Shown here one piece after another: positions 17,432-25,676 of a DNA stretch of 64,000 nt (the stretch's first letter is position 1; each line of letters starts with the position of its first letter). The stretch is from Cellulomonas sp. 73-92 (GTDB lineage: Bacteria; Actinomycetota; Actinomycetes; Actinomycetales; Cellulomonadaceae). The position numbers and the translations under genes are program-made. Under the pieces are notes generated by a model. It was given only the letters and a program-made list of their open reading frames with translations, made no database searches and was not told where the DNA came from. The DNA is taken from assembly GCF_001898175.1 (NCBI RefSeq), contig NZ_MKTH01000013.1:561051-625050 (forward strand), given 5' to 3'.

Positions 17432-20020
17432 TCACCGCGTTCGTTGGGCGAGTCGCTGCCGGACCTGGGTCCGAAGAGCCTCGGAGACCTCGGCGTGGAT
17501 GTCCGCCCTGACTGTCTCCTGAACCTCCAGCGATGCGACCACCGCGTATCGGACAGGTCGTTCAAGTCGGTTGGCGGCGTCGGGCTTGCAGTCGACGTGT
17601 ATCTCGAGGGACGCCCCACGCAGGAAGGACACCGCCTGGCTGCCCTCGAACACCTCGTGCTGGATTGTGCCCGCCTTCACCGCGTGTGGGTCACCCTCTT
17701 GTCGGGAGACGGCGAGAGCACGTTCGTTGCTGTCGAAAGAGAGGCGCGCCATTCGGTGCCGCAGAGATCGCGGGTTGATCTCGGAGAGCCAAGCCAAGGT
17801 CACCGTGAGCCGGCGCCAGTCCGTCGTTGCGGCGAGTGCAGTTGGGAGCGGCAGCGAGAGCGTGTGGCGCTGCTTCTCCTTGATCGATCCCGCGCCGATC
17901 AGCGTTGCACGGTTGGCTGCAGCCGTTCCGAGCCGCGACATGTCGACAGGGCCGTATCCCAGGAACCGCGTCGCTTCGGCGCGGAACCGTTGCGGATCCA
18001 CGTCGAGCTCGCTTCGTAGGCGGTGGCGGAGGTCGCCCCATCCAGCTGCGTGTGTGAGCAGTGCCTTGACCAGCACGGGGTGGTACTGCGCGTCGGGCCA
18101 AGGGAACTCACCATGTACGTCCGCATGATCGGCCAGGACATCCAGGAGTTGCCCAGCCGCTCTCGTCGCAAGTGCCGCCGCATTGCTGGTGCCGTACGAG
18201 TACGCGTAGCCGTTGGGACCGCCGGTTGGATCGGGCGCCGCGGTCCACAACCCAGGTCCCATCCTGCTGAGTGTCGCGGGGTGGAGCGTGACGAGCCCGG
18301 ATGCGCCGGGTGCTGGGCGCTGGTGGAGTTCCCTGCCCCCGGGCATGAGTAAATCGGGCTTGACGGAACGACGGTGTCCGAAGCCGACGGCGCAGTAGAG
18401 CGCTGGCTTACCGTCACCGCAGGCGTCGACCACCGCGTCGGTCAGCGGGGGCCTCGCAGCGTCGCTGTTCACCGCTCCAACGGTGACTGCATTGACTGCC
18501 TCGGCCGGTGACAGGAGGCGCCGCAGACGCGCCCGATCGCGGATGTAGGCGAACGCCGCGTGCTGAAGGGCAACGGGATCATCGACGAGGGAAGCGTCGA
18601 CCTCGAGCGTGCTGTCGTGGTTGCCGGCACTGACGACGATGACGATGTTGTACTCGACAGCGAGCCAATCAAGCAGCCTGGCAGCGGGGCTCAGTCGACG
18701 GTTGAAGACTCGGACCGCGTCGCCGATAGAGAGATTGACGATCCGCACGCCGGGCGCTGCCGGAGGATGGCTGCCATCGCCCTCGAACATTCGCCGAAGC
18801 GCGCGGTGAAGGAGGTCAACGAAGAGCTCGTCAGATGGGACGACTTCGCTTGAGAAGAACTCATGTGGCCGGAGGACAGGGCGGACGTAGAGCCTCCGGG
18901 AGATCGGGGGGTCGACGGCCGTCAGGTCGCCGTGGCAGATCAGTGAGGCCATGGCAGTGCCGTGAACCTGCTGCGACGTGGTGTAGGCCGACGCGATGCC
19001 GTCGGCGTCATCCACAAGCAGGCGGCCGGCAAGGGCTGAGTGATTCGACAGAGGGAGCCCGTCAATCAGGGCTACGCGCGGCGGCTCGTCGACAACCGCC
19101 GGTGGTGCATAGGTGCGCCCCGCCGGGGGAGCAGCCTCGCTGGACTCCAGCGGCACAGCCATGGGTCTTGCCGGTGACACCAGCATCACAGAGTCGGCCG
19201 TGAGGAGCTGGATTGCCTCGGGTCCTCTGTCGAGAACGGCCTGAACCTGGTCATATGGAAGGTCTGCCAGAAGTGCGTGGTAGTCGATCGCGCCGATCAA
19301 GACAGATTTGAGGACGGTGCCCCCGGCTCGAGCAATTAGCTGCTCAACCTCGGTTTGCGCAGCAAGCCGTCTGCCTGGGTCGCTTCGGTACCAGAGATCT
19401 ACCTCGACCCGCTTGGTGCCTTGTCCGCCGACGATGGCGACGTCCTCGCGCCACTGTTCGAGTAATCCCGTCTCGGCAACGCGGTCAATGGCGTTCCAGC
19501 GTCGAAGATCGCGCAGTTGTGCGAACACGTCCTTCAACGGGGCAAGGCCTCGCTCGAACGTAACTTTCGGGTTTGCTCGCCAGAGTTCGAAGAGCCGAAT
19601 CAGCTGTCCCACTGCCGCAGCGTTCGACATGACCAGGTAGAGCGTCTCCGGCACGGCGGTCACCGTTCGCCCGTTGTTCTTCACGAAGTGGAAGTCGTCG
19701 TCAGGCTCACGCGTGCCGTCGTCGAGAGCGGCCAGGAACTCCAGGCCGGGCACCCCCCGCGTCGCGCGGAGGAAGTTGTCGACGGAGCCGGCGACCTCGA
19801 AGACGACGACGAGTTCCGGGTCAGGCTCGGTAGTTGCGCTCGTCGCAAGCGCGCGCCCGCGGGCGAGTGCGTTCTGAAGCTCCTGGAACCGCGGTGCCAA
19901 CCGCTGGCCCTGCCGGGAGGCGCTTGGTCGTGACGCCTGAGAGAACTGCGGTCGGCCCGCCGGGATGGGCCCAACAGACGGTGGCGGGAAGGCCAACAGA
20001 GGGCGCGGATCACTACTCAT
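17432..20020 (-). CDS. Subtilisin-like (S8) serine protease, IetS-like
   Basis: 862 residues starting at ATG 20020, which overlaps the ATPase stop by 4 nt; a GTG at 20041 is less likely. The catalytic triad is readable: Asp320 (VALIDG), His353 (QVHGTAMASL) and Ser612 (YGTSNAAA), with oxyanion Asn467 (VVSAGNH). The first 310 residues are a non-catalytic domain without a signal peptide or membrane helix, so this is a cytoplasmic protease. Pairing directly after an AAA ATPase is the arrangement of the IetAS module, described first on Agrobacterium plasmids and later as anti-phage (family knowledge). The ATPase would act as the control or antitoxin partner. Assignment rests on domain order. Confidence 0.88.
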   Translation of the reverse strand: MSSDPRPLLAFPPPSVGPIPAGRPQFSQASRPSASRQGQRLAPRFQELQNALARGRALATSATTEPDPELVVVFEVAGSVDNFLRATRGVPGLEFLAALDDGTREPDDDFHFVKNNGRTVTAVPETLYLVMSNAAAVGQLIRLFELWRANPKVTFERGLAPLKDVFAQLRDLRRWNAIDRVAETGLLEQWREDVAIVGGQGTKRVEVDLWYRSDPGRRLAAQTEVEQLIARAGGTVLKSVLIGAIDYHALLADLPYDQVQAVLDRGPEAIQLLTADSVMLVSPARPMAVPLESSEAAPPAGRTYAPPAVVDEPPRVALIDGLPLSNHSALAGRLLVDDADGIASAYTTSQQVHGTAMASLICHGDLTAVDPPISRRLYVRPVLRPHEFFSSEVVPSDELFVDLLHRALRRMFEGDGSHPPAAPGVRIVNLSIGDAVRVFNRRLSPAARLLDWLAVEYNIVIVVSAGNHDSTLEVDASLVDDPVALQHAAFAYIRDRARLRRLLSPAEAVNAVTVGAVNSDAARPPLTDAVVDACGDGKPALYCAVGFGHRRSVKPDLLMPGGRELHQRPAPGASGLVTLHPATLSRMGPGLWTAAPDPTGGPNGYAYSYGTSNAAALATRAAGQLLDVLADHADVHGEFPWPDAQYHPVLVKALLTHAAGWGDLRHRLRSELDVDPQRFRAEATRFLGYGPVDMSRLGTAAANRATLIGAGSIKEKQRHTLSLPLPTALAATTDWRRLTVTLAWLSEINPRSLRHRMARLSFDSNERALAVSRQEGDPHAVKAGTIQHEVFEGSQAVSFLRGASLEIHVDCKPDAANRLERPVRYAVVASLEVQETVRADIHAEVSEALRTQVRQRLAQRTR

Positions 20021-20979
20021 CGGTGGGTCTGCGTTCGCCACCGCTCAAGTCGACTTCTGGCGATCCCCACGAGGTCAGCAGAGGGAAGATCCAGCACGTA
20101 GCGCCGGCGAACGTCGATCGCGAACTGCTCAAGTTCGGCGTAGCTCGCGCCGATCAGCCTGTCCGCGAGCGTTCGCGGTGCAAGGCCGAGTTCGCCGCCG
20201 AGTCGCGCGGAGAGCCGCTCGAGGAATCTGGTTGCCTGCTCTCGTGTAGGTGCGTTGAGGGAGAGCCGAACCTGGAACCGGCGCCATGCGGCTCGGTCCA
20301 GCAACTCCTGGTGGTTGGTGGCGGCGACGACGATCACATGTGAGGGCAGCCGGTCGATCTGGAGCAGAAGAGTTGACACGACACGCTTGATCTCACCGGT
20401 CTCGTGCGCATCAGCGCGCTCCTTGGCAATCGTGTCGAACTCGTCGAGGAACAGCACGCAGCGACGCGTTCTGGCGAACTCGAACACGTGGTCGAGTCGA
20501 CTTGCTGTCTCGCCGAGGAAGGAGGACACGATGCCCTCATACCGCACGACGTAGAAGGGGAGCATCGAGTCCGTTGCGATCGCCTCGGCGAGACTGGTTT
20601 TGCCGTTGCCCGGCGGGCCGTCGAGCAGAAGCCGGTTGCGCGGTTCGAGGCCATGACTCCGCAGCAGTTCCGATCGGCGATGTTCCTCAACAACCTCCGA
20701 CGCTGTGGCAGACACCCGCTCGTCCAGCTGGAGGTCCGAGAGGCGCCGACGTGGAACCAGCTCAAGGAGCAAGTCCGCCACAGGCCGCGTGGAGTCATCA
20801 CGACTCAGCAGACCCGCGGAGCCGGCAGTCGTTATGAGTTCCGCGAGCCTGTCGGCAACCAAGTGATGCTGGTTGCTTCGCTCCTCGGCGATGATCGCCT
20901 CGACGAGGGCGGTGAACCTAGCGTTGTCGCCCCGGCGCTGCGCCTCGACGAGGTCCACGACAAGGTCAGAGCGCGCCAT
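20017..20979 (-). CDS. AAA+ ATPase, IetA-like
   Basis: A 320-residue AAA family ATPase. Walker A is GPPGNGKTS with Lys127, Walker B is VLFLDEFD with Asp179/Glu180, sensor 1 lies in VVAATNHQE, and Arg-finger candidates are in DRAAWRRF. ATG 20979 has AGGGAGGG 3-10 nt upstream; the adjacent TTG is an unlikely start. It is the first gene of a two-gene operon with the S8 protease, overlapping by 4 nt. In the IetAS scheme it senses infection or restrains the protease (inferred). A possible -10 TAGAGT lies at 21007-21012 on the minus strand. Confidence 0.9.
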   Translation of the reverse strand: MARSDLVVDLVEAQRRGDNARFTALVEAIIAEERSNQHHLVADRLAELITTAGSAGLLSRDDSTRPVADLLLELVPRRRLSDLQLDERVSATASEVVEEHRRSELLRSHGLEPRNRLLLDGPPGNGKTSLAEAIATDSMLPFYVVRYEGIVSSFLGETASRLDHVFEFARTRRCVLFLDEFDTIAKERADAHETGEIKRVVSTLLLQIDRLPSHVIVVAATNHQELLDRAAWRRFQVRLSLNAPTREQATRFLERLSARLGGELGLAPRTLADRLIGASYAELEQFAIDVRRRYVLDLPSADLVGIARSRLERWRTQTHR

Positions 20980-21006
20980 CAACCCTCCCTGCGGTCCTTG
21001 CGCGCG

Positions 21007-21012
21007 ACTCTA
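21007..21012 (-). promoter_or_regulatory. Possible -10 box of the ietAS-like operon
   Basis: TAGAGT fits TANNNT, 27 nt before ATG 20979, with TTGCGG 15 nt further upstream as a weak -35. Spacing is short, so this is tentative. Confidence 0.3.
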
Positions 21013-21160
21013 CAGCCGGGGCGGGGGCCGCAAGCCTCGTTGGGTCCCTGGCGTGGCCGTGCTTGACTCCACTGCTCACCGAACCACCGAGGGCAGACAT
21101 CGGCCGCGGGGCTGTGGCGGACACGACAACGAAGTTGAGTCAACGGACCTCGGTGTCGGG

Positions 21161-21181
21161 AACTGCAACCAGAACTGCAAC
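21161..21181 (+). repeat. Right copy of the double AACTGCAAC box
   Basis: Same two 9-mers with a CAG spacer and the same orientation as 15181-15201, lying 81 nt inside the right attachment repeat. The pair would bracket the attachment core in a circular form of the island. Confidence 0.7.
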
Positions 21182-21215
21182 TACACCGCCGGGGGCGACC
21201 CGACGCCACAACGCC

Positions 21216-21257
21216 GAAGGGCCCGCTCCCCGCGCAACCGCAGGTTACAGGCCCTTC
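21216..21257 (-). terminator. Hairpin just downstream of intact tRNA-Ser
   Basis: GAAGGGCC (21216-21223) pairs with GGCCCTTC (21250-21257) over a 26-nt loop, immediately past the tRNA 3' end. It is apparently island-supplied and replaces the ancestral terminator left at 14983-15017. Confidence 0.5.
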
Positions 21258-21262
21258 CAACA

Positions 21263-21317
21263 GCGGAGGATGGGGGATTCGAACCCCCGAGGGTGTTACC
21301 CCAACACGCTTTCCAAG
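21263..21317. repeat. attR: 55-bp repeat forming the 3' half of tRNA-Ser
   Basis: Identical to attL at 15023-15077. Because the tRNA runs on the minus strand, its 5' part (21318-21348) is chromosomal and this island-borne copy restores the 3' half. Confidence 0.9.
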
Positions 21318-21348
21318 CGTGCGCCATAGGCCACTAGGCGAATCCTCC
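21264..21348 (-). tRNA. tRNA-Ser (anticodon GGA)
   Basis: 85 nt. The acceptor stem is GGAGGAT/ATCCTCC with discriminator G. The anticodon loop is TTGGAAA within the stem CACGC/GCGTG. It has a long class II variable arm (GGG..CCC) and the T loop GTTCGAATC. CCA is not encoded. It is the integration target of the island. Confidence 0.95.
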
Positions 21349-21440
21349 CGGCCGGACGATGCTACCGGACCCTGACCTGGGACCAAGCACGCGCAGCGAC
21401 GGGCGAGGCGGGTGAGGAACCCGCCAGGCTCTCGGTCGGC

Positions 21441-22172
21441 CTACGGAGCGGCGGGCGTCGTGACCTCCGCCAGGAGTGTCACGAGCTCGTGGGTCTCGCG
21501 GGTCCTGGGCGCTCCGCTGATGCCCATCGCCGCGGGGAGCTCGCTGAGTTGATAGATGGGGAGACGGTGCGCCCAGCCGGGCAGGTTGGCGACGTCCGTG
21601 ACCACCGCGGCCTTCACCGGTGGCGGGCTCTCGAGGGCCGCGAGGGTGGCGTTGAGCGCGATCGACGCGGTCGACGCGTCGATCCAGGCCTGCCAGACGG
21701 AGGCGGTCTCAGGCCCTCGACCGGCCTGGGGGCGCCACGGAGCCCAACGGGATTCGGACGCATCGACGACGACAAGCACGCCGCCAGAGCCGACGAGGAT
21801 GTGGGACAGCGGCGCGGAACCGGCCACCGCGCGGTCGTGCAGCACGACGAGACCACGAACCGCATGCAGTCGTCGGGCGACACCGTGTTCGATGCGCAGC
21901 CGCCGTGACAGCACGTTCGTCGCGGCGGTCAGGTCCAGTCGAGTGGCGACGGCCAGCCCGACCAGGACGGCGGCGCATGAGCCGACGACGATGCCGGTGA
22001 TGCTGTATCTCGGGCCGATCTGGGCGAGACGCCGGACCCACAGTGCGGCGCCGATCGCCACAGTGATCGCCAGGCCGGCGGCAGCACCACCTCGGGCTCG
22101 GTCCGCCGCGCGGGCCCGGTCACGGCGCACTCGGGTGGAGCGTCCTGGGCGGCCTGCCGCACGCGAGTCCAC
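21441..22172 (-). CDS. Membrane protein with a NERD-like nuclease-related domain
   Basis: A 243-residue protein from GTG 22172. It has an Arg-rich N-terminus, two hydrophobic segments (about residues 33-45 and 58-75) and a soluble part with HAVRGLVVLHDRAV and HILVGSGGVLVVVDASES, the core strands of a NERD-type domain. A conserved catalytic Glu/Lys pair is not obvious, so activity is doubtful. No ribosome site is seen; a -10-like TACAGT ends 6 nt before the start, suggesting a leaderless mRNA. Function unknown. Confidence 0.75.
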   Translation of the reverse strand: MDSRAAGRPGRSTRVRRDRARAADRARGGAAAGLAITVAIGAALWVRRLAQIGPRYSITGIVVGSCAAVLVGLAVATRLDLTAATNVLSRRLRIEHGVARRLHAVRGLVVLHDRAVAGSAPLSHILVGSGGVLVVVDASESRWAPWRPQAGRGPETASVWQAWIDASTASIALNATLAALESPPPVKAAVVTDVANLPGWAHRLPIYQLSELPAAMGISGAPRTRETHELVTLLAEVTTPAAP

Positions 22173-22178
22173 GGCCGG

Positions 22179-22184
22179 ACTGTA
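22179..22184 (-). promoter_or_regulatory. Probable leaderless -10 box
   Basis: TACAGT on the minus strand ends 6 nt before GTG 22172 (TANNNT consensus); no Shine-Dalgarno is present. Confidence 0.45.
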
Positions 22185-22352
22185 GAACCCACGTGATCAT
22201 CGCGTCAGCGAAACGGCATACCGGGAGCGCCCAGGGGTGCCCACCGCCCGAGGGATCAGCAGAACCTCGAGGCCGGATGCTGGAGCCGCCCCGGCCGGAC
22301 GAGGGCCCGGACCCGACCGCGGAGCCGTGCCGCCCCGGCGGCGGCCGCACCG

Positions 22353-23162
22353 TCATCGCGGCGGGCCTGCCGCCACCCGGTCGAGCATCTCCTCGTGCGT
22401 GCCGCGCAGGCCGAAGAGCGACTCGAACCACCAGGTTGCGCCGGCCTCGGCGTAGGCGGGCGCGAGGCCGGGGGAGCCGGCGGGCGTCGCCCCCATCACG
22501 GCGACGTCGAACCCGGCGTGCGGCCCGTGAGCCCGTAGGTACGTCAGGTCGGCCGCGACGTTCTCCGGCGGGTACACCACGCGCTGGGTCTCGTCGATCG
22601 ACCCGATCACCCAGCCGTCCCACCGGGCGGCCCGCCGCAGCGCGGGCCGGCTCGACCCGCCGATCCACACCGGCACCCGCGGCGACTGCGTCGCGTGGGA
22701 GGCGACCTGCGCGCCGGTGACCGTGTGGTGGGCGCCGGCGAACGTCACCGTCTCGGCGTTGCAGAGCCGCGCGACCAGGGACAACGCCTCGTCGGCCATG
22801 GCCGCCCGCTCCGCGGCGGGCCGGAGCTCCCCGTACGCGGCGAGGTCGAAGTCCACGCCGAGCCCGGCGCCGAGCGTCACCCGCCCGCCGGAGAAGGCAT
22901 CCAGCGCGTGCACCGACCGCGCCAGCAGCTGCGGCGTGTACCGGGGGATCGGCGAGACGGCCGTGACCAGCCGCAGCCGGGACGTCGCCGCCGCCACCGC
23001 GGTCAGCGTCACCCACGGGTCGCCCACGCCGCCCCAGAACGTGCAGTGGTCCCAGACGGCCAGTGCCTCCCAGCCCGCCGCCTCGGACGCCACCGCCAGC
23101 TCCACCACCGGCCCGGGCTCCGCGTACGCCCCGAGCGGCACCACCTCGATGCCGTACCTCAC
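22353..23162 (-). CDS. LLM-class (luciferase-like) F420/FMN-dependent oxidoreductase
   Basis: A 269-residue TIM-barrel protein of the luciferase-like monooxygenase family. The N-terminal strand is RYGIEVVPLGAYAEPGPVV, followed by LAVWDHCTFWGG, FSGGRVTLGAGLGVD and VPVWIGGSSRPALRRAARW DGWV, all typical family landmarks. GTG 23162 has a GGGGGG ribosome site. Cofactor choice (F420 or FMN) cannot be read directly; actinobacterial members often use F420. Substrate unknown. It lies downstream of an ABC importer on the same strand with a 62-bp gap. Confidence 0.88.
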   Translation of the reverse strand: MRYGIEVVPLGAYAEPGPVVELAVASEAAGWEALAVWDHCTFWGGVGDPWVTLTAVAAATSRLRLVTAVSPIPRYTPQLLARSVHALDAFSGGRVTLGAGLGVDFDLAAYGELRPAAERAAMADEALSLVARLCNAETVTFAGAHHTVTGAQVASHATQSPRVPVWIGGSSRPALRRAARWDGWVIGSIDETQRVVYPPENVAADLTYLRAHGPHAGFDVAVMGATPAGSPGLAPAYAEAGATWWFESLFGLRGTHEEMLDRVAAGPPR

Positions 23163-23224
23163 CTGATCCCCCCGCCGGCCTCGTCGGACGACGAGCGACG
23201 CTACCCACGCCCACCGACACCAGG

Positions 23225-23806
23225 TCAGGGGGCGGGCAGCCGCACCACGGTCGCCGAGAGGAACACCGCCTCGGCCGGGTCGTGCGTGATGAGCAGCGTC
23301 GTGCGTCCGTCCAGCCGGTCGCGCACCCACGCCAGCGTGAGGGCCTTCGCGTCCGTGTCGAGCCCCGTGAAGGGCTCGTCGAGCACCAGCACGTCGGAGG
23401 GCGCCAGCACCCCGCGCACGATCGCCACCCGCCGCCGCTGGCCCCCGGACAGGGACCGCACCGGCTTGCGCAGCGACTCGTCGGCCAGCCCGACGGCCTT
23501 GAGCGCGTCCTCCACGAACGCCCGCGTCGCGGACCGCGGCAGCACCAGCCGCACGTTGCCCACCGCCGTCAGGTGCGGGGCGAGCCGGTTGTCCTGGAAC
23601 ACCGCGGCGCCGCGCATGCCGGACAGGCCGGAGATGGTCCCCGACGTGGGGGTGTCCAGGCCGAGCAGCAGCCGGCCCAGCGTCGTCTTGCCCGAGCCGT
23701 TGGCCCCGAGCACGGCCGTCACCGTCCCGGGGGCGAGCGTCAGCGACAGGTCGCGCAGCACGACGAGCGGGCCGAACGCCTTGGTGACGGACGTGAAAGT
23801 GATCAT
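23225..23806 (-). CDS. ABC importer ATPase subunit (nitrate/sulfonate/pyrimidine-precursor class)
   Basis: A 193-residue, compact ATPase. Walker A is GANGSGKTT, the signature LSGGQRRRVAI, Walker B VLVLDEPFTGLD and the H-loop LLITHDPAEAV. ATG 23806 overlaps the permease stop by 4 nt. It is shorter than usual (about 230-260 residues), lacking the C-terminal regulatory part. It energises uptake with the permease and lipoprotein encoded upstream. Confidence 0.93.
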   Translation of the reverse strand: MITFTSVTKAFGPLVVLRDLSLTLAPGTVTAVLGANGSGKTTLGRLLLGLDTPTSGTISGLSGMRGAAVFQDNRLAPHLTAVGNVRLVLPRSATRAFVEDALKAVGLADESLRKPVRSLSGGQRRRVAIVRGVLAPSDVLVLDEPFTGLDTDAKALTLAWVRDRLDGRTTLLITHDPAEAVFLSATVVRLPAP

Positions 23807-24588
23807 GCGGCCAGCCGCCGTTCCAGCAGCGACAGCAGCCACAGCACCAGTCGCTCGAACGCGAACGCGACGAGCACCACCACGGCGGTCCACGCGAACA
23901 CGTCCGCGGTCTCGAGGAACACCCGGCCCTGGTACAGCCGCTCGCCGATGGTCCCCGTGGGCAGGCCGATGACCTCGGCCGCGATGCCGCTCTTCCATGC
24001 GAGCCCGACGCCGGTGCGGCAGCCGGCACCGAAGAACGGGAGCACACCGGGGACGTCGATCGCGAGCAGCCGGCGCCAGCCGGACACCCGGAACACCGAC
24101 GCCATCTCCAGCAGCGACCGGTCCCGCGCCAGGATCCCGGAGTAGACCGTCGCATGGATGATCGGCACCGTCATGAGGAACGAGACGATCGTCGCCAGGC
24201 GCGACGGGTCCGCCCAGATGAGCACCAGGATGATGAAGCTCACCACGGGCGTGGACCGGATCGTCGCGACGAGCGGCGCGACGAGCGCCTGCGTCCAGCG
24301 GGAGGCGGCCGAGAGGTCGGCGAGCAGCACGCCGACCACCGCCGCCAGCAGGAAGCCGAGCGTGATCCGGCCGAACGTCCGCCACACCGCGGCCCAGAAG
24401 TCGAGCGTCGGCACCAGCTGCGTCAGCCGGACCGCGACCTCCCACGGCCCGACGAGCAGCACGCGCGAGCCGACGACGAGTGACGCGCCCTGCCACACGG
24501 CCAGCCAGAAGGCGATGGCCAGCAGCGGGCGCGCCACCCGCCAGGGGTCCTGACGAGCCGCAGCCTCAGGCGCCGAAGTAGAAGTCAT
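23803..24588 (-). CDS. ABC importer permease (SsuC/TauC-like)
   Basis: A 261-residue membrane subunit with about six helices. The ATPase-coupling EAA-like loop is ASVFRVSGWRRLLAIDVPGVLPFF. ATG 24588 overlaps the end of the binding-protein gene by 23 nt; an upstream start at 24606 is possible. It works with the 23225 ATPase and the 24566 lipoprotein. Substrate unknown. Confidence 0.9.
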   Translation of the reverse strand: MTSTSAPEAAARQDPWRVARPLLAIAFWLAVWQGASLVVGSRVLLVGPWEVAVRLTQLVPTLDFWAAVWRTFGRITLGFLLAAVVGVLLADLSAASRWTQALVAPLVATIRSTPVVSFIILVLIWADPSRLATIVSFLMTVPIIHATVYSGILARDRSLLEMASVFRVSGWRRLLAIDVPGVLPFFGAGCRTGVGLAWKSGIAAEVIGLPTGTIGERLYQGRVFLETADVFAWTAVVVLVAFAFERLVLWLLSLLERRLAA

Positions 24589-25615
24589 CGCCGGGCATGC
24601 TGCCACCGACCGACTTCGGATCTGCGGTGAACAGCACCTGCAGGTAGTGCGAGAGTGCCGTCTTCATCTCCGCGCCGGCGAGGTACGTCACGTGGCTGCC
24701 GGGGATCGCGGCCTGCGCGATCGGCGCCGCCGGGACGATGCCCGCGGCGGCGATGAGCGCGGCGGCCGCCGCCGGCTGGTCGTTCGTGTAGGCGGTCGAG
24801 GCCTGGTAGTCGGCGAGGAAGTCCGCGAACGCGGCCGGGTGGGCCTTGACGAAGGCGGTGCGCACCACGAGCACGCCGGTGATGAGCTGCGAGCCGGCCG
24901 GGCTGACCTTGGTCCACTCGGACGTGAAGTCGAACACGGTGCGCGCGGTGGCGGTCTGCTTCTCGACGACCGTCACGTACGGCTGCGGCAGCACCGCGAG
25001 GGTGCCGGGCGTGGCCACCAGGCGCGAGCCGAGCGCCGTGGCCTCGGCCTCGAACTGCACGGTGACGTCCTTGGCCGGGTCGAGCCCGTTCTTCGCCAAC
25101 AGGTAGTCGAGCGTGTACTCCGGCGTGGTGCCCTTGCCGGTGGTCCAGATCGTCTTGCCCTTGAGATCGGCCCAGCTGTGGACCGAGTCGCCGTTCTCGA
25201 CGAGGTTGAGGACGCCGAGCGTGTTGATCGCCGCCACCTGCAGCGCCGGTCCGGCGTCGGTCTTCGTCTGCTTGTAGAGCACCGCGGCGAGGTTGGACGG
25301 GATCAGCGCGACGTCGACCTTGCCCTGCACGACGAGCGGGACGACCTCGTCGGGCGAGCCGTACATCGTGGCCTTGTAGTCCTGCTTGCCCAGGCCCTTG
25401 GACGCGTCGTCCATGAGCTTGACCAGGCCCATCGTCGTCGGGCCCTTGAGTGACGCGATGTTCATGGTGACCCGCTCGGCCGGCGTCGTGGCCGCGGTGG
25501 CGGGGGTGGTGGCGGGTGGGGTGGTGGTGCTGGGAGCTGCCGTCTGCGTGGAGCAGCCGAGGAGCAACGCCGCTACCGCGACGGAGCCGAAAAGGGCGCG
25601 AGCGAGCCGCTTCAT
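24566..25615 (-). CDS. ABC substrate-binding lipoprotein (NMT1/SsuA-like)
   Basis: A 349-residue exported lipoprotein. The signal peptide MKRLARALFGSVAVAALLLG ends at the lipobox LLLGC, followed by a Thr/Pro/Ala linker and a periplasmic-binding fold (DVALIPSNLAAVLYKQ, WADLKGKTIWTTGKGTTPEY). Such proteins bind nitrate, sulfonates, thiamine precursors or similar compounds. The gene starts 61 bp after the HydA-GltD hydrogenase stop on the same strand, so it may be co-transcribed with the hydrogenase locus. The ligand is unknown; supply of a hydrogenase-related nutrient is speculation. Confidence 0.9.
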   Translation of the reverse strand: MKRLARALFGSVAVAALLLGCSTQTAAPSTTTPPATTPATAATTPAERVTMNIASLKGPTTMGLVKLMDDASKGLGKQDYKATMYGSPDEVVPLVVQGKVDVALIPSNLAAVLYKQTKTDAGPALQVAAINTLGVLNLVENGDSVHSWADLKGKTIWTTGKGTTPEYTLDYLLAKNGLDPAKDVTVQFEAEATALGSRLVATPGTLAVLPQPYVTVVEKQTATARTVFDFTSEWTKVSPAGSQLITGVLVVRTAFVKAHPAAFADFLADYQASTAYTNDQPAAAAALIAAAGIVPAAPIAQAAIPGSHVTYLAGAEMKTALSHYLQVLFTADPKSVGGSMPGDDFYFGA

Positions 25616-25676
25616 GGGCGTGTGAGCCTTCCGGGAGCGTTGGTGGCGGCGCCGGCGGCGCCGCCGGGTACGAAGG

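Larger units (their letters stand above)
15023..21317. mobile_element. Genomic island inserted in tRNA-Ser(GGA)
   Basis: About 6.2 kb between two 55-bp identical copies of the tRNA-Ser 3' half (15023-15077 and 21263-21317). The right copy completes a full tRNA gene; the left copy is an orphan fragment next to the old tRNA terminator. Interior codon use is visibly less G/C-biased than in flanking genes. Contents are a 618-residue unknown protein, a 73-codon ORF, an S8 protease and an AAA ATPase. I found no integrase, excisionase or relaxase, so it is either a satellite mobilised in trans or a decayed island. Confidence 0.85.

Noticed and set aside
21063..21329. Plus-strand 88-codon frame across the right end of the island
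   Set aside because: It runs through the attachment repeat and the tRNA-Ser gene, has no recognisable protein features and does not resemble an integrase or excisionase.
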